Shown in pieces: positions 17,458 through 25,789 of a DNA stretch of 64,000 bases. Source of the DNA: Alcanivorax borkumensis SK2 (GTDB lineage Bacteria > Pseudomonadota > Gammaproteobacteria > Pseudomonadales > Alcanivoracaceae); NCBI RefSeq assembly GCF_000009365.1, contig NC_008260.1, forward strand, positions 1,895,501-1,959,500, read 5' to 3'. Numbering within the stretch: the first letter of the stretch is position 1; each line of letters opens with the position of its first letter. The notes beneath the pieces are model-generated. The model was not told where the DNA came from, ran no database searches, and was given only the letters and a program-made list of their open reading frames with translations. The position numbers were made by a program, and so were the translations under genes.

Positions 17458-18154
17458 GGTTTGCCTCCCCTGCCAGGTGGGCGAAATCCACACTGCGTTG
17501 AAAATGATCGCCCACCTGTTTGTCGTGGCTAACCATCAGCAAGGCACTGCCAGACTGTTCGCACAGTTCACACAGTAATGTAAGCAAAATATCGCGGCTG
17601 TGGTTATCCAACGCGGAGGTGGGTTCATCGGCAATAATGAGGTCCGGTTTACCGAACAAAGCACGGGCTGCGGCCACCCGCTGTTGCTGCCCGAAAGACA
17701 ACTGCCACGCGGGCAGAGTAACGGTGCTGTCATCTAAGCCCAGCCGAGCCAGCAAAGCCCGGGCAGTGGATTGTCTATGGGCCTTACTGCGAATCCCTTC
17801 CCGGTCACAACGCTGACGGGAGAAACCGGCAGCCAAGCACACGTTGTCCACGGCATTTAGGTAAGGAAGCAAATTAAAGGCCTGAAAAATCACCCCCAGG
17901 TGATCGGCGCGAAATGCATCTCGGCGGCGCTGGGGCAACGAGGAAAAGGGCTGGCCTGCAATGTGGATACGGCCACGCTGCACCGGACGAATGCCGGTAA
18001 TCAAGGACAACAAGGTGCTCTTGCCACAACCACTGGGGCCATGGAGCAACACACGTTCTCCCGCCTGCAGGGAAAAATGCGGCACCTGCAGAAAGGCCCG
18101 CAGGTCGCCGGGATGGCGGTATTCCAGCTCGTTGAGCTCCAGTACCAAACCCAC
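17447..18154 (-). CDS. ABC transporter ATP-binding protein (LolD/MacB type)
   Basis: A 235-residue ATPase with Walker A 'GPSGCGKSTLL' (about 40-50), Q-loop 'VIFQAFNLLPYLNAVDNV', ABC signature 'LSFGQQQRVAAARAL', Walker B 'LIIADEPTSALD' and the H-loop 'LMVSHD'. It belongs to the LolD/MacB/FtsE group that pairs with FtsX-type permeases, here the next gene. It begins 7 bp after the ZrgA-like gene. ATP hydrolysis would drive the partner permease in the inner membrane. Confidence 0.9.
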   Translation of the reverse strand: MGLVLELNELEYRHPGDLRAFLQVPHFSLQAGERVLLHGPSGCGKSTLLSLITGIRPVQRGRIHIAGQPFSSLPQRRRDAFRADHLGVIFQAFNLLPYLNAVDNVCLAAGFSRQRCDREGIRSKAHRQSTARALLARLGLDDSTVTLPAWQLSFGQQQRVAAARALFGKPDLIIADEPTSALDNHSRDILLTLLCELCEQSGSALLMVSHDKQVGDHFQRSVDFAHLAGEANHAS

Positions 18155-18161
18155 TACGGCC

Positions 18162-18716
18162 TTACTCCACGAGTATTCGAGTTTGACCCGGAGCCAGACG
18201 CGAAGCGCTCTGGACGGCCGGTAACAACAGCACCACGTCTGTGGTCAGGCTCGAAAAGGTACTAAGAAACGGCAGATCTACGGCTTGCAGCTGCTGAGGG
18301 GCCTCGCAGGCAAACGTCCATTCGTGGACGATGTCCTGATGATGATTGACCGCTTCATGGGAATCATCATCGTGGTCATGGTCATCACGATCATGCGCCT
18401 TACTTTCCGGAAACAAATCGGCTACGGAACGAGAGGACACATTGATCAATTCACACAGGGCAGCTGCAGACGGCTGAGGTTCTATAACCTGTGCCAAGCG
18501 CTTGCTGTAACGCAATCGCGCTGAGGCATCGGCCGGTGGCTGCTCGCTACCGAAAATATCCATCAACGGCGCCCGGAAACTAACGGTTAACTGATCGCCT
18601 TCGAGTACAACCGCCGCCTCGGCATGACCATGCTGATGCACATCTGCTGCGAAGCCAGCCACACTCAATGGCAGTAATAGAGCAGCCAGCCACTTAGGTT
18701 GCATAGGGTTTTTCAT
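18162..18716 (-). CDS. DUF2796 zinc-binding periplasmic protein (ZrgA-like)
   Basis: A 184-residue exported protein: signal peptide about 1-23 ('WLAALLLPLSVAGFAAD'), then 'VHQHGHAEAAVVLEGDQLTV', the N-terminal His motif of DUF2796, and a central His/Asp-rich stretch ('DRDDHDHDDDSHEAVNHHQD') that is a likely Zn2+ sink. ZrgA of Vibrio cholerae is a DUF2796 protein with the same kind of His-rich region and is zinc-regulated. It overlaps the upstream MerC-like gene by 23 bp and precedes the ABC pair, supporting a periplasmic zinc-capture role for that transporter. Confidence 0.88.
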   Translation of the reverse strand: MKNPMQPKWLAALLLPLSVAGFAADVHQHGHAEAAVVLEGDQLTVSFRAPLMDIFGSEQPPADASARLRYSKRLAQVIEPQPSAAALCELINVSSRSVADLFPESKAHDRDDHDHDDDSHEAVNHHQDIVHEWTFACEAPQQLQAVDLPFLSTFSSLTTDVVLLLPAVQSASRLAPGQTRILVE

Positions 18717-19098
18717 GATTTATCTCGCAGTCATTGCAGCCTCGAATATTGCCCACATGGGTTCCCACCAAACAGAGTCCGATCAGAACTGTCAGCAATG
18801 GTTCCCAAAAAGTGCCGTGCATAGCATGTTCAAAAACGGTTAGCAGACACAACCCCGCCAAGGCTAATACGCCTGGAACCAAGACGGAAAGACGACGATG
18901 TCGCCGGTAACCTACGCCAATGGCGAGCAGGCTTACCGGCACTATGATGGCCAGCATGACCAAGTGAAATATTTCATCCACACTGCCAAACGCGGATAAC
19001 AATCCGATGGCAAAGAGCCCCGCCACGCTGGCGACGCAGTGAATCATGCAGAGGCTAGACAGGCCGATAGCCATCACGTCTAGGCGAAAACGTTGCAT
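18694..19098 (-). CDS. MerC-domain membrane protein
   Basis: A 134-residue membrane protein with four predicted helices. The first contains 'LSSLCMIHCVASVAGLF', the Cys-x-x-x-Cys of MerC-type metal carriers, and the C-terminus has 'RGCNDCEI', another Cys pair, followed by a His. MerC proteins move Hg2+ across the inner membrane, but MerC-domain proteins within Zur operons are common and probably handle zinc. It starts 25 bp after zur and overlaps the next gene. Confidence 0.82.
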   Translation of the reverse strand: MQRFRLDVMAIGLSSLCMIHCVASVAGLFAIGLLSAFGSVDEIFHLVMLAIIVPVSLLAIGVGYRRHRRLSVLVPGVLALAGLCLLTVFEHAMHGTFWEPLLTVLIGLCLVGTHVGNIRGCNDCEINHEKPYAT

Positions 19099-19123
19099 TA
19101 CTGTCTCCCGAGAAGAGTGTTGT

Positions 19124-19597
19124 TTAGCTGCCCGCTAGCGATGCGCAATCGGCACAACGGCCATGCACTTCCAACAGCGGTTCTTGCTGAATTACAAAAC
19201 CCACTTCATCCAGGGTGTGTTGTAATTCGTCAACAGCGGCCCCCGCCATGGGGGTTTCCTGAACGCCACCACACTGATCACATAACAAGAACACCGTTCC
19301 GCGATGGCCGTGTTGGCAGGTAATGTGATCACAGGCCAGATACTGGTTGGTGGAGCTAAGCCGGTGGGCCAACCCTTGCTGAACCAGAAAATCCAGCGCT
19401 CGATAAATCGTGGGCGGCTGTGCATTGCTCTGATAGCGGGCTTTGAACTGGTCGAGTAGCTGATAGGCACTTTGCGGGGTTTTTTGCTCCAGTATTAGCG
19501 CCATAACTTGTTTGCGCTGGGGGGTCATGCGCACACCCAGCTTTCGACATTGCTGCTCAGCGCTATTAAGAATCTGCTCTGTTCGACTCACTGCCAT
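19124..19597 (-). CDS. zur: Zinc uptake regulator Zur (Fur family)
   Basis: A 157-residue Fur-family repressor. The winged helix covers about residues 10-90 ('GVRMTPQRKQVMALI', 'SAYQLLDQF', 'PPTIYRALDFLVQQGLAHRL'). The dimer domain has metal ligands 'YLACDHITCQHGHRGTVFLLCDQCGG', with the structural CxxC, and a C-terminal 'HGRCADC' pair, which fits Zur and not Fur. Zn-bound Zur would repress this operon through the palindrome at 21900-21917. It begins 9 bp after the DUF1826 gene, so the regulator lies inside the operon it probably controls. Confidence 0.92.
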   Translation of the reverse strand: MAVSRTEQILNSAEQQCRKLGVRMTPQRKQVMALILEQKTPQSAYQLLDQFKARYQSNAQPPTIYRALDFLVQQGLAHRLSSTNQYLACDHITCQHGHRGTVFLLCDQCGGVQETPMAGAAVDELQHTLDEVGFVIQQEPLLEVHGRCADCASLAGS

Positions 19598-19606
19598 GTT
19601 CTCAGC

Positions 19607-20233
19607 CTAAATATCCAGAGTGATCAACAACCGCTGCTGACCGGGAGACATGGGCGGGGACCGGTGGACCACGCCTGCCCCCGGATTATCCCGCCATGAC
19701 TCGCCTTTTAACAGCGCCACCTGCCCGGCCTCAAGTTGCTTGACGTTTTCTTGCTGAAAAAGCAAAGGCTGGTTACTGCCAGGCGAGAGCAATTGATCGT
19801 CCACGCAATCAAACGGCAGCCACTGACTGCCCTGGCCGCCATAGGTGCACAATAACCGAACCGGAATTCGGTCCACATGAAAGCGTGGGCACATAGGCGC
19901 TTGCAAAGCCGTAACACGTAACCCTAGGCCAGACACGCCAAATAGACACGCAGTCATGTCGGCAAGCAAAACTAGATCGTCCCGCAACGCCCCATAGCGC
20001 TCATCCGGAAGCATTCGCTCGATAGCCCCCTCAAGCTGAGAAAGCTCAAGCCAGTGTTTTAGTGCCAGCCGTTGTTGGCAGGCCAACGCTACCACGTCCT
20101 GGCCCACAGGACTGGGACGATCCCAGACGGCCACCTCCATATCATCCTGAACGATGTCCGCCAGCACCGCTGCATCTGGCGAACAATGCCATTGCGACGT
20201 AGTAATCTCCGCTTGCGCCACTGCCATCGTCAT
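19607..20233 (-). CDS. DUF1826 protein of the Zur operon
   Basis: A 208-residue DUF1826 protein. Visible features are 'MCPRFHVDRIPVRLLCTYGG', 'SQWLPFDCVDDQLL' and near the end 'GAGVVHRSPPMSPGQQRLLI'. The His-x-Asp followed ~75 residues later by His is the iron-ligand layout of 2-oxoglutarate oxygenases, which is only an inference here. The start at 20233 overlaps the GTPase stop as TGATG with a purine-rich site upstream. DUF1826 genes very often lie next to COG0523 GTPases in Zur-controlled loci. Biochemical function is unknown. Confidence 0.82.
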   Translation of the reverse strand: MTMAVAQAEITTSQWHCSPDAAVLADIVQDDMEVAVWDRPSPVGQDVVALACQQRLALKHWLELSQLEGAIERMLPDERYGALRDDLVLLADMTACLFGVSGLGLRVTALQAPMCPRFHVDRIPVRLLCTYGGQGSQWLPFDCVDDQLLSPGSNQPLLFQQENVKQLEAGQVALLKGESWRDNPGAGVVHRSPPMSPGQQRLLITLDI

Positions 20234-21456
20234 CACCCCGCCATCTCCCATTGCGGAAACGGATCATCCAACTGTTCCCAAAGCGCCTTACCTTGGAGCA
20301 TTTCTGCTTCCGTCAACAAACAGGCATCCAGCGCTTGGCGAGTTGCCTCTGGTTGCAGGTTGTGGCCGATAAACACCAACTCCTGGCGCATATCACCAAA
20401 CGGTTCTTGCCACTTTTCCATGATCAAGGCCCGGTATTCCTCGTCAGTGGGCCACTGTTGTTCCGGCACGGTTTTCCAGAACATGCCCGCCGGGCCGTGA
20501 TGAACAACATCGCCCGCCTGGCTCCAGTTACCCGCAAATTGGGGCCGACTGGCCAACCAGAAAAAACCCTTTGAACGTAACAACGTGCCGTAGGGCCAAG
20601 GCTGTTGCAAAAAGTCCCAGAAACGTTGCGGGTGAAACGGGCGACGAGCTTCATAGGTGAAACTGCTGATGCCGTATTCCTCAGTTTCGGGCAAATGTTC
20701 GCCACGCATTTCTTTTAACCACCCCGGCGCCTGCTGGGCTTTTTCAAAGTCGAACAGGCCGGTGTTAAGCACATCATCCAGCGGCACCGCACCGTGGCTA
20801 ATCGGTAGAATACGAGCATCCGGATTCAACAACCGCAAGGTGGCTTGCAGAGCATCGAGCTCCTTTTTCGTGGCCAAATCCGTCTTGCTGATCAGGATCA
20901 CATCAGAGAATTCCACCTGTTCCACCAAGAGATCCACCACATTGCGGTGATCTTCTTCGCCCAGGTTTTCTGCCTCTTGCTGGAGCGTACGGCAACTATT
21001 GTAATCGCGGAGAAAGTTAACCCCATCCACCACTGTGACCATGGTGTCCAGCCGTGCTACAGAAGATAGCCCTTCACCGTTTTCGTCTTCGAAGGTAAAG
21101 GTTTCTGCCACAGGCAAAGGCTCAGATATCCCTGTGGATTCGATAACCAAGTAATCGAAGCTCCCTTCTCTGGCCAGCCGATCCACTTCCACCAACAAAT
21201 CCTCGCGCAGGGTGCAACAGATGCAACCATTGCTCATTTCCACCAGTTTCTCTTCTGCCCGATTGAGAGAAACGTTCTGATTGACCAGTGCAGCATCAAT
21301 ATTGATTTCACTCATATCGTTAACGATAACGGCAACCCGCAGCCCGCTTCGATTGTTAAGAATATGGTTCAGCACCGTGGTTTTTCCGGCACCCAGGAAC
21401 CCTGACAATACGGTAACGGGAAGCTGGCGAATGGAATTGATTTGCTGGCCTGTCAT
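20233..21456 (-). CDS. zigA: Zinc metallochaperone GTPase (COG0523, ZigA-like)
   Basis: A G3E-family GTPase of about 407 residues. It has the P-loop 'GFLGAGKT' at 19-26, the metal-binding CxCC motif 'GCICC' at 77-81 and the 'SKTDLA' base-recognition motif, plus a C-terminal CobW domain ('[20 protein letters not shown]'). COG0523 proteins under Zur deliver zinc to client enzymes during starvation. Upstream starts at 21495 (ATG) or 21504 (TTG) are possible and would overlap dksA2; 21456 was chosen because it follows the dksA2 stop and places the P-loop at the normal distance from the start. Its client may be a protein encoded in this locus. Confidence 0.9.
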   Translation of the reverse strand: MTGQQINSIRQLPVTVLSGFLGAGKTTVLNHILNNRSGLRVAVIVNDMSEINIDAALVNQNVSLNRAEEKLVEMSNGCICCTLREDLLVEVDRLAREGSFDYLVIESTGISEPLPVAETFTFEDENGEGLSSVARLDTMVTVVDGVNFLRDYNSCRTLQQEAENLGEEDHRNVVDLLVEQVEFSDVILISKTDLATKKELDALQATLRLLNPDARILPISHGAVPLDDVLNTGLFDFEKAQQAPGWLKEMRGEHLPETEEYGISSFTYEARRPFHPQRFWDFLQQPWPYGTLLRSKGFFWLASRPQFAGNWSQAGDVVHHGPAGMFWKTVPEQQWPTDEEYRALIMEKWQEPFGDMRQELVFIGHNLQPEATRQALDACLLTEAEMLQGKALWEQLDDPFPQWEMAG

Positions 21457-21460
21457 GTCT

Positions 21461-21883
21461 TTATCCGGTTCGTTGATGGGCATAGTGGCGTTCATTTTGT
21501 TCAAGGCGAGCCTTTACCTCGGCACAGTATTCCGTGGTGGGGCGAGCGAGCAAACGCGGTAAACCAATAGGATCACCGCTGATTTTGCAGTAACCGTAGT
21601 CTCCGTTTTGCAGCCGCCTCAACGCACCGCGTATTTTTCCCAACAAGGCCTGCTGGCGCGCCATAAAACGTAGCTGGTGACGGCACGTCTCTTCTTCTAC
21701 AGCCGCATCCAGTGGGTCTGCCTGGGCCGGTGTCTGCAGATTGTTTCTAGCGTTCCCAAGGTGTTGTTCGCACTCTAGAGCCAGAGCAAGGAGACGTTTG
21801 CGGAAAAACTCCCGCTGGCTCGCATTCATGTACTGCGACGCTGTCATCGCCAACAACGCCTCTTCACTAATGGTATGAGGCAT
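21461..21883 (-). CDS. dksA2: DksA2-like RNA polymerase regulator with incomplete zinc finger
   Basis: A 140-residue DksA/TraR protein: helical coiled coil (about 20-90) and a C-terminal finger region. The four finger ligands of E. coli DksA correspond here to Cys99, Ser102, Cys120 and Val123, so two are lost. DksA2 of Pseudomonas likewise lacks a full zinc site and replaces zinc-dependent DksA in zinc starvation. The first gene of the leftward operon, directly downstream of the Zur box, it would keep ppGpp-linked transcription control working without zinc. Confidence 0.9.
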   Translation of the reverse strand: MPHTISEEALLAMTASQYMNASQREFFRKRLLALALECEQHLGNARNNLQTPAQADPLDAAVEEETCRHQLRFMARQQALLGKIRGALRRLQNGDYGYCKISGDPIGLPRLLARPTTEYCAEVKARLEQNERHYAHQRTG

Positions 21884-21899
21884 GATGCTCTCCTTTCAT

Positions 21900-21917
21900 G
21901 TTATGTTATAACATTGC
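21900..21917. promoter_or_regulatory. Zur box between the two divergent zinc operons
   Basis: GTTATGTTATAACATTGC holds a perfect 12-bp palindrome, ATGTTATAACAT, and closely matches the gammaproteobacterial Zur consensus as I remember it (GTAATGTTATAACATTAC). It lies 17 bp before dksA2 on one side and 33 bp before the small-protein gene on the other, so one site could repress both operons. Confidence 0.85.
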
Positions 21918-21950
21918 ATCAATAATCAACAACCTTCGTGGAGAAGAACC

Positions 21951-22175
21951 GTGAATTTGCCCCTGCCCGGCTCCTACACCGAATGGCGACACTGCATTAC
22001 CGAAATATGCGGGATCCCTCTTGGCGAGAGTTTTATCCGCGAAAGGCTGATTGCTTTAGACGACGACAATGACCACATGACCCGCAAGTTCATTGAGCTT
22101 TACGGCCGCGAGCACTGGAAACAGACGAAAACCTGGTTTAACCAGGCACTGAAAGACGAAGGAAGAAACAAATGA
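21951..22175 (+). CDS. Small Zur-regulon protein, unknown
   Basis: A 74-residue soluble protein with no recognised family ('YTEWRHCITEICGIPLGESF', 'FIELYGREHWKQTKTWFNQA'). It starts with GTG; GGAGAAG is placed 5 nt upstream. Its stop overlaps the next start as ATGA, so it is coupled to the gamma-carbonic anhydrase gene. It lies directly downstream of the Zur box. Small uncharacterised proteins are also found in the Pseudomonas zinc locus, but homology is untested. Confidence 0.75.
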   Translation: MNLPLPGSYTEWRHCITEICGIPLGESFIRERLIALDDDNDHMTRKFIELYGREHWKQTKTWFNQALKDEGRNK

Positions 22176-22732
22176 TTCGTAAAAACCCTAATGGTGACTT
22201 GCCGGATATTCATCCGGACGCCTTCGTCGACCCTACCGCTATCATCTGTGGCAAAGTCATCGTAAGTCGCCATGTCTTTATCGGCCCCTACGCCGTCATT
22301 CGAGCGGACGAAACGGATGATCAAGGCAATCTTCACCCCATTCTCATTGGCGAAGGAACCAACATTCAGGATGGCGTCGTCATGCACTCCAAGGATGGAG
22401 GCCCCATCACGATTGGTAAGCACAGCTCTATTGCCCATCGAGCCATCGTGCATGGCCCCTGTGAGGTGGGAGACAGCGTTTTTGTAGGCTTCAACAGCGT
22501 GCTTTTCAACTGCACTATCGGCGACGGCTGCGCCATTCGTCATAATGCGGTTATCGACGGCATGACGCTTCCCGCAAATTTTTATATCCCATCCACCAGC
22601 CGTATTGGACCCGACACGGATCTCAGCCTCATTCCCCGTGTGAGCCAAGACATCACCGCGTTTTCAGAAAGTGTATCCGATACCAATCAGCAACTCGTTC
22701 AGGGCTATAAAAGGATTCAAAATGAACTGTGA
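22172..22732 (+). CDS. Gamma-class carbonic anhydrase family protein
   Basis: A 186-residue left-handed beta-helix protein with hexapeptide repeats ('ICGKVIVSRHVFIGPYAVIR', 'GTNIQDGVVMHS', 'IGKHSSIAHRAIVHGPCEVG'). The three metal-ligand histidines of gamma-carbonic anhydrases have candidates in 'VMHS', 'IAHRAIVHG'. Gamma enzymes can use Fe2+ or Co2+, which fits a backup for zinc-dependent carbonic anhydrases. A GAAGGAAG site precedes the ATG. The second gene of the rightward Zur operon. Confidence 0.88.
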   Translation: MIRKNPNGDLPDIHPDAFVDPTAIICGKVIVSRHVFIGPYAVIRADETDDQGNLHPILIGEGTNIQDGVVMHSKDGGPITIGKHSSIAHRAIVHGPCEVGDSVFVGFNSVLFNCTIGDGCAIRHNAVIDGMTLPANFYIPSTSRIGPDTDLSLIPRVSQDITAFSESVSDTNQQLVQGYKRIQNEL

Positions 22733-24044
22733 AAACAGCTCTAGCCTATTAATCAAAGGTGCCACGGTCCTGTTGCCTGGTGGCCCTGAAGAAACCGATG
22801 TGGCCTGTCGTGATGGCCGCATTGTGGCTATTGGCGAGCCCTTTCAGGCAGACACGATCTTCGAGGCCCGCGGCTTACACCTCTTACCTGGCGCCGTGGA
22901 TTCCCAAGTCCATTTCCGCGAACCGGGCATGACACACAAGGAAACGCTGGAAGCTGGCACACGCGGTGCCATTCTCGGCGGCATCACTAGTGTCTTCGAG
23001 ATGCCTAACACTCAGCCTTTAACGCTCTACGCGGAAGATTTGCAGGCCAAAATTGCCATTGCAGAACGGGATGCCTGGTGCAATTACGCCTTTTATATCG
23101 GCGGGTCCGCCGCCAATGCCGAGCAGCTGGAAGAACTGGAATGTTTACCCGCCTGCAGCGGTGTAAAAATTTTTATGGGCAGTTCATTTGGCGATTTGCT
23201 CGCCGATAGCGATGACGTGTTACGCAATATACTCCGCCATGGTCGCCGGCGAGTGGCGGTTCATGCTGAAGACGAAGCCCGCTTACTGTCTCGCCGACAC
23301 CTTGCTGAAGAAGCAGCAAACCCTGTAGCCCACCCCGTTTGGCGCGATGAAAACAGCGCCCTGTTAGCCACTCAGCGCATTGTCGCACTGGCAGCAGAAG
23401 CTGGCCGCCCCCTACATGTGCTGCACATATCTACCGCCGAGGAGATGGCGTTCTTGCAACATCACAAGTCCAGCGTGTCGGTAGAGGTGCTGCCCCAACA
23501 TCTCACTCTATCGGCACCGGAGTGCTACGAACGGCTCGGCACGCTGGCACAGATGAATCCTCCGATCCGCGATCAACGCCACCAAGATGCGCTCTGGAAA
23601 GCGGTACAAAACGGTATCGTGGATGTCATCGGCAGCGACCACGCCCCCCATACTCGAGAAGAAAAACAGCGACCCTATCCGAATTCACCCAGCGGCATGA
23701 CCGGAACCCAAACACTGCTACCCTTGATGCTCAATCATGTTAACCAGGGACGACTCAGCCTCCCGCGATTAGTGGATATGGTATGCGCAGGACCTGCGCG
23801 GCTGTTCGGCATGGCTGGCAAAGGGCGAATTGCGGTGGGGTACGATGCTGATTTGACCTTAGTAGACATGCAACGTAAACAAGCGGTGGATGACCGCAAA
23901 CTGGCCTCACCTTCAGGCTGGAGCGCCTACGATGGCATGATGCTGCAAGGCTGGCCTTCGGCCACGATTATTGCAGGGCAAATTGTCATGCTCGACGAGC
24001 AGGTCATCGGCAGCCCAGCAGGAAAACCGCTCAGGTTTCTATAA
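22722..24044 (+). CDS. pyrC2: Dihydroorotase homologue (PyrC2-like)
   Basis: A 440-residue amidohydrolase of the type I dihydroorotase family. It has 'GAVDSQVHFREPGMTHKETL', 'GVKIFMGSS', 'RVAVHAEDE', 'LHVLHISTAEE' and 'VIGSDHAPHTREEK'. The usual metal-binding His-x-His is Gln62-x-His64, so one ligand is missing, while the substrate motif FREPG and later His and Asp ligands remain. Start 22722 (AAGGA upstream) overlaps the previous gene by 11 bp; the longer frame from 22671 was rejected. In Pseudomonas a pyrC2 paralogue is Zur-regulated, matching this context as a reserve pyrimidine-pathway enzyme. Confidence 0.85.
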   Translation: MNCENSSSLLIKGATVLLPGGPEETDVACRDGRIVAIGEPFQADTIFEARGLHLLPGAVDSQVHFREPGMTHKETLEAGTRGAILGGITSVFEMPNTQPLTLYAEDLQAKIAIAERDAWCNYAFYIGGSAANAEQLEELECLPACSGVKIFMGSSFGDLLADSDDVLRNILRHGRRRVAVHAEDEARLLSRRHLAEEAANPVAHPVWRDENSALLATQRIVALAAEAGRPLHVLHISTAEEMAFLQHHKSSVSVEVLPQHLTLSAPECYERLGTLAQMNPPIRDQRHQDALWKAVQNGIVDVIGSDHAPHTREEKQRPYPNSPSGMTGTQTLLPLMLNHVNQGRLSLPRLVDMVCAGPARLFGMAGKGRIAVGYDADLTLVDMQRKQAVDDRKLASPSGWSAYDGMMLQGWPSATIIAGQIVMLDEQVIGSPAGKPLRFL

Positions 24045-24150
24045 CGGGCACAGCCAGTTAAAAATACCCCTCAAAAACAACACTCACGTGGATGATGAAA
24101 AGGATTTCGCGTTCTCTGGAGTTTGGCGCCAAGCGGCCCGCGGTTAAAAT

Positions 24151-24744
24151 TCACCCTATCAACAGTTCATCAAACCGGCGGATAACCCGGTCCGCAAGAT
24201 AGCCATGGGTATTGAGGCCGTCCATGTCCAAGTAAACCCCAACCATGCCAGCATTGCGCGCTGCCAGCAGGTCATATTTAAAATCCCCTACGTAGGCAAT
24301 GGTGGCAGGCGCCATATTCCATTCACGGGCAATAGCGAGCAGCCCGTCTGGAGCCGGCTTGGGCGCAGCATCCTCCCTTGCCAGCACACGCTCCACAGGA
24401 ATATTCAGCCGTGAAACGGTGAGCTCGGCAATGACACGGGCATTACGGGTAAGAATAGCCGTAGGAATACCCATTACCGACAATTGTTCAAGGCAGGATT
24501 CTGCGCCGGGTATCCAGGTGGCCCGTTGCGCCCCTTCACGCTCATATTCAAGCACCACAGCGTGAGCGGCTGCCTGCTCACGCTGTGGTAACGTGTCGAT
24601 AAACTCCAGAACACCTACATCTTCCGGGCAACGAAGAGCCTTACGGATGGCAGCAAAGTCCAGACGAGAATCGACTAGGGTGCCATCCAGATCAAAAATA
24701 ATGCCATTGAACATCGTCTGAGGAGTCGCTGCTGACAACGTCAT
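24151..24744 (-). CDS. HAD-superfamily phosphatase (Gph-like)
   Basis: A 197-residue HAD hydrolase. Motif I is 'FDLDGTLVDS' (nucleophile and acid Asp), motif II 'AILTRNAR' and motif III/IV 'KPAPDGLL' with 'VGDFKYDLLAARNAG'. A helical cap lies between motifs I and II, as in phosphoglycolate phosphatase types. Start 24744 was chosen for a GGAG site 7 nt upstream; a GTG at 24780 and an ATG at 24714 are also in frame. It follows the exported-protein gene closely (within 40 bp), so the two may be co-transcribed. Confidence 0.83.
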   Translation of the reverse strand: MTLSAATPQTMFNGIIFDLDGTLVDSRLDFAAIRKALRCPEDVGVLEFIDTLPQREQAAAHAVVLEYEREGAQRATWIPGAESCLEQLSVMGIPTAILTRNARVIAELTVSRLNIPVERVLAREDAAPKPAPDGLLAIAREWNMAPATIAYVGDFKYDLLAARNAGMVGVYLDMDGLNTHGYLADRVIRRFDELLIG

Positions 24745-24781
24745 CGCACGCTCCAGCCTGCCATTGGCAATGGTGAACACA

Positions 24782-25789
24782 CTATTGGCACGGCCAATCC
24801 TCCATTAACGCCTCACCACCCGAAGCCATGGCGATAATCTGCCGGTCGCTGTTGAGCGTGTATTGAAGACCTTTCTTGCCTCGTACTTGCCAGTACACCG
24901 CCTTAATCGGCGATACCCCTGGCCCGGCCTCCGAGGTCTCCTCCAACACGCCCTCATAGAGTGCGTATAAGGGTAGTGATTCGCCCAACGCCACATTGCT
25001 GTGGGTACGAATATCCGAAGGCGGCGTGACCTCCCATCGGGTAATACGATTGTTTCTGAACTGGGCGGATAGCCCCGCGGGCCACATCGCACTGCGCACA
25101 CGGCCACAGCTACCTTGCCCTGCAATAATATCCAGCGGCGCCTTGCTGGTCGCCTGCGCACTGGACAAGGTATCGCCAACACAAACCGAACCGTAACAGC
25201 CCGGCGACAAGCGTTGCAGCGGCTGCTCACTATCCAACGTTAAAGTCACTGTCAGCTCTACCGTCATTGGGTCATCGCCACTTTCCGGTTGGCCAATGTG
25301 AGCAAGGTAATCGCTGACAAGATCTGGCGCCGTATGCGCACCACTTGCTGGAGAAGAAAAGCCCCCACGAAAGGTGACACACAGTTGCTCGGCACGGGCA
25401 TGATCCCCTGACAACAACGCCCTGGAAGCCGCAGTGATCCCAGAACACACCACCGGCTCCACCGCTCGCTGCCAAGTGTCTGGATACCCGCTGTCATCGC
25501 AATACTCATGGGAAAAATTGAGCATACAGTGATGAGGAACGATCTTGTGAGTAAGAATGGTAAGGCCAATGTTTTGGCCGGCCTGGGCCAACAATGCCTC
25601 ACCGTAGTCCGCGCCCATATAACGGAAATAGGCCATTTCCCAGCCTACATTGGTGCGCAAATCTAAACGTAAACCGGCAGATGACGGCCCCAATGCCGGC
25701 GCAGCCATCCCATTCGTTGACATCAACAGTACCAAGCTAACCAACAACGTCCTCCGCCAACGCTGCGCTTGCTGTACCCATCGCTTCAT
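24782..25789 (-). CDS. Predicted exported protein, unknown function
   Basis: A 335-residue protein with a clear signal peptide (about 1-30: twin basic region, 'TLLVSLVLLMSTNGMAAPA'). The mature part carries eight or more cysteines, for example 'HHCMLNFSHEYCDDSGYP', 'PVVCSGIT', 'GCYGSVCVGDT' and the final 'DWPCQ', suggesting several disulfides and a periplasmic or outer-surface site. I do not recognise a family. No neighbour explains its role; the HAD gene follows it. Confidence 0.7.
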   Translation of the reverse strand: MKRWVQQAQRWRRTLLVSLVLLMSTNGMAAPALGPSSAGLRLDLRTNVGWEMAYFRYMGADYGEALLAQAGQNIGLTILTHKIVPHHCMLNFSHEYCDDSGYPDTWQRAVEPVVCSGITAASRALLSGDHARAEQLCVTFRGGFSSPASGAHTAPDLVSDYLAHIGQPESGDDPMTVELTVTLTLDSEQPLQRLSPGCYGSVCVGDTLSSAQATSKAPLDIIAGQGSCGRVRSAMWPAGLSAQFRNNRITRWEVTPPSDIRTHSNVALGESLPLYALYEGVLEETSEAGPGVSPIKAVYWQVRGKKGLQYTLNSDRQIIAMASGGEALMEDWPCQ

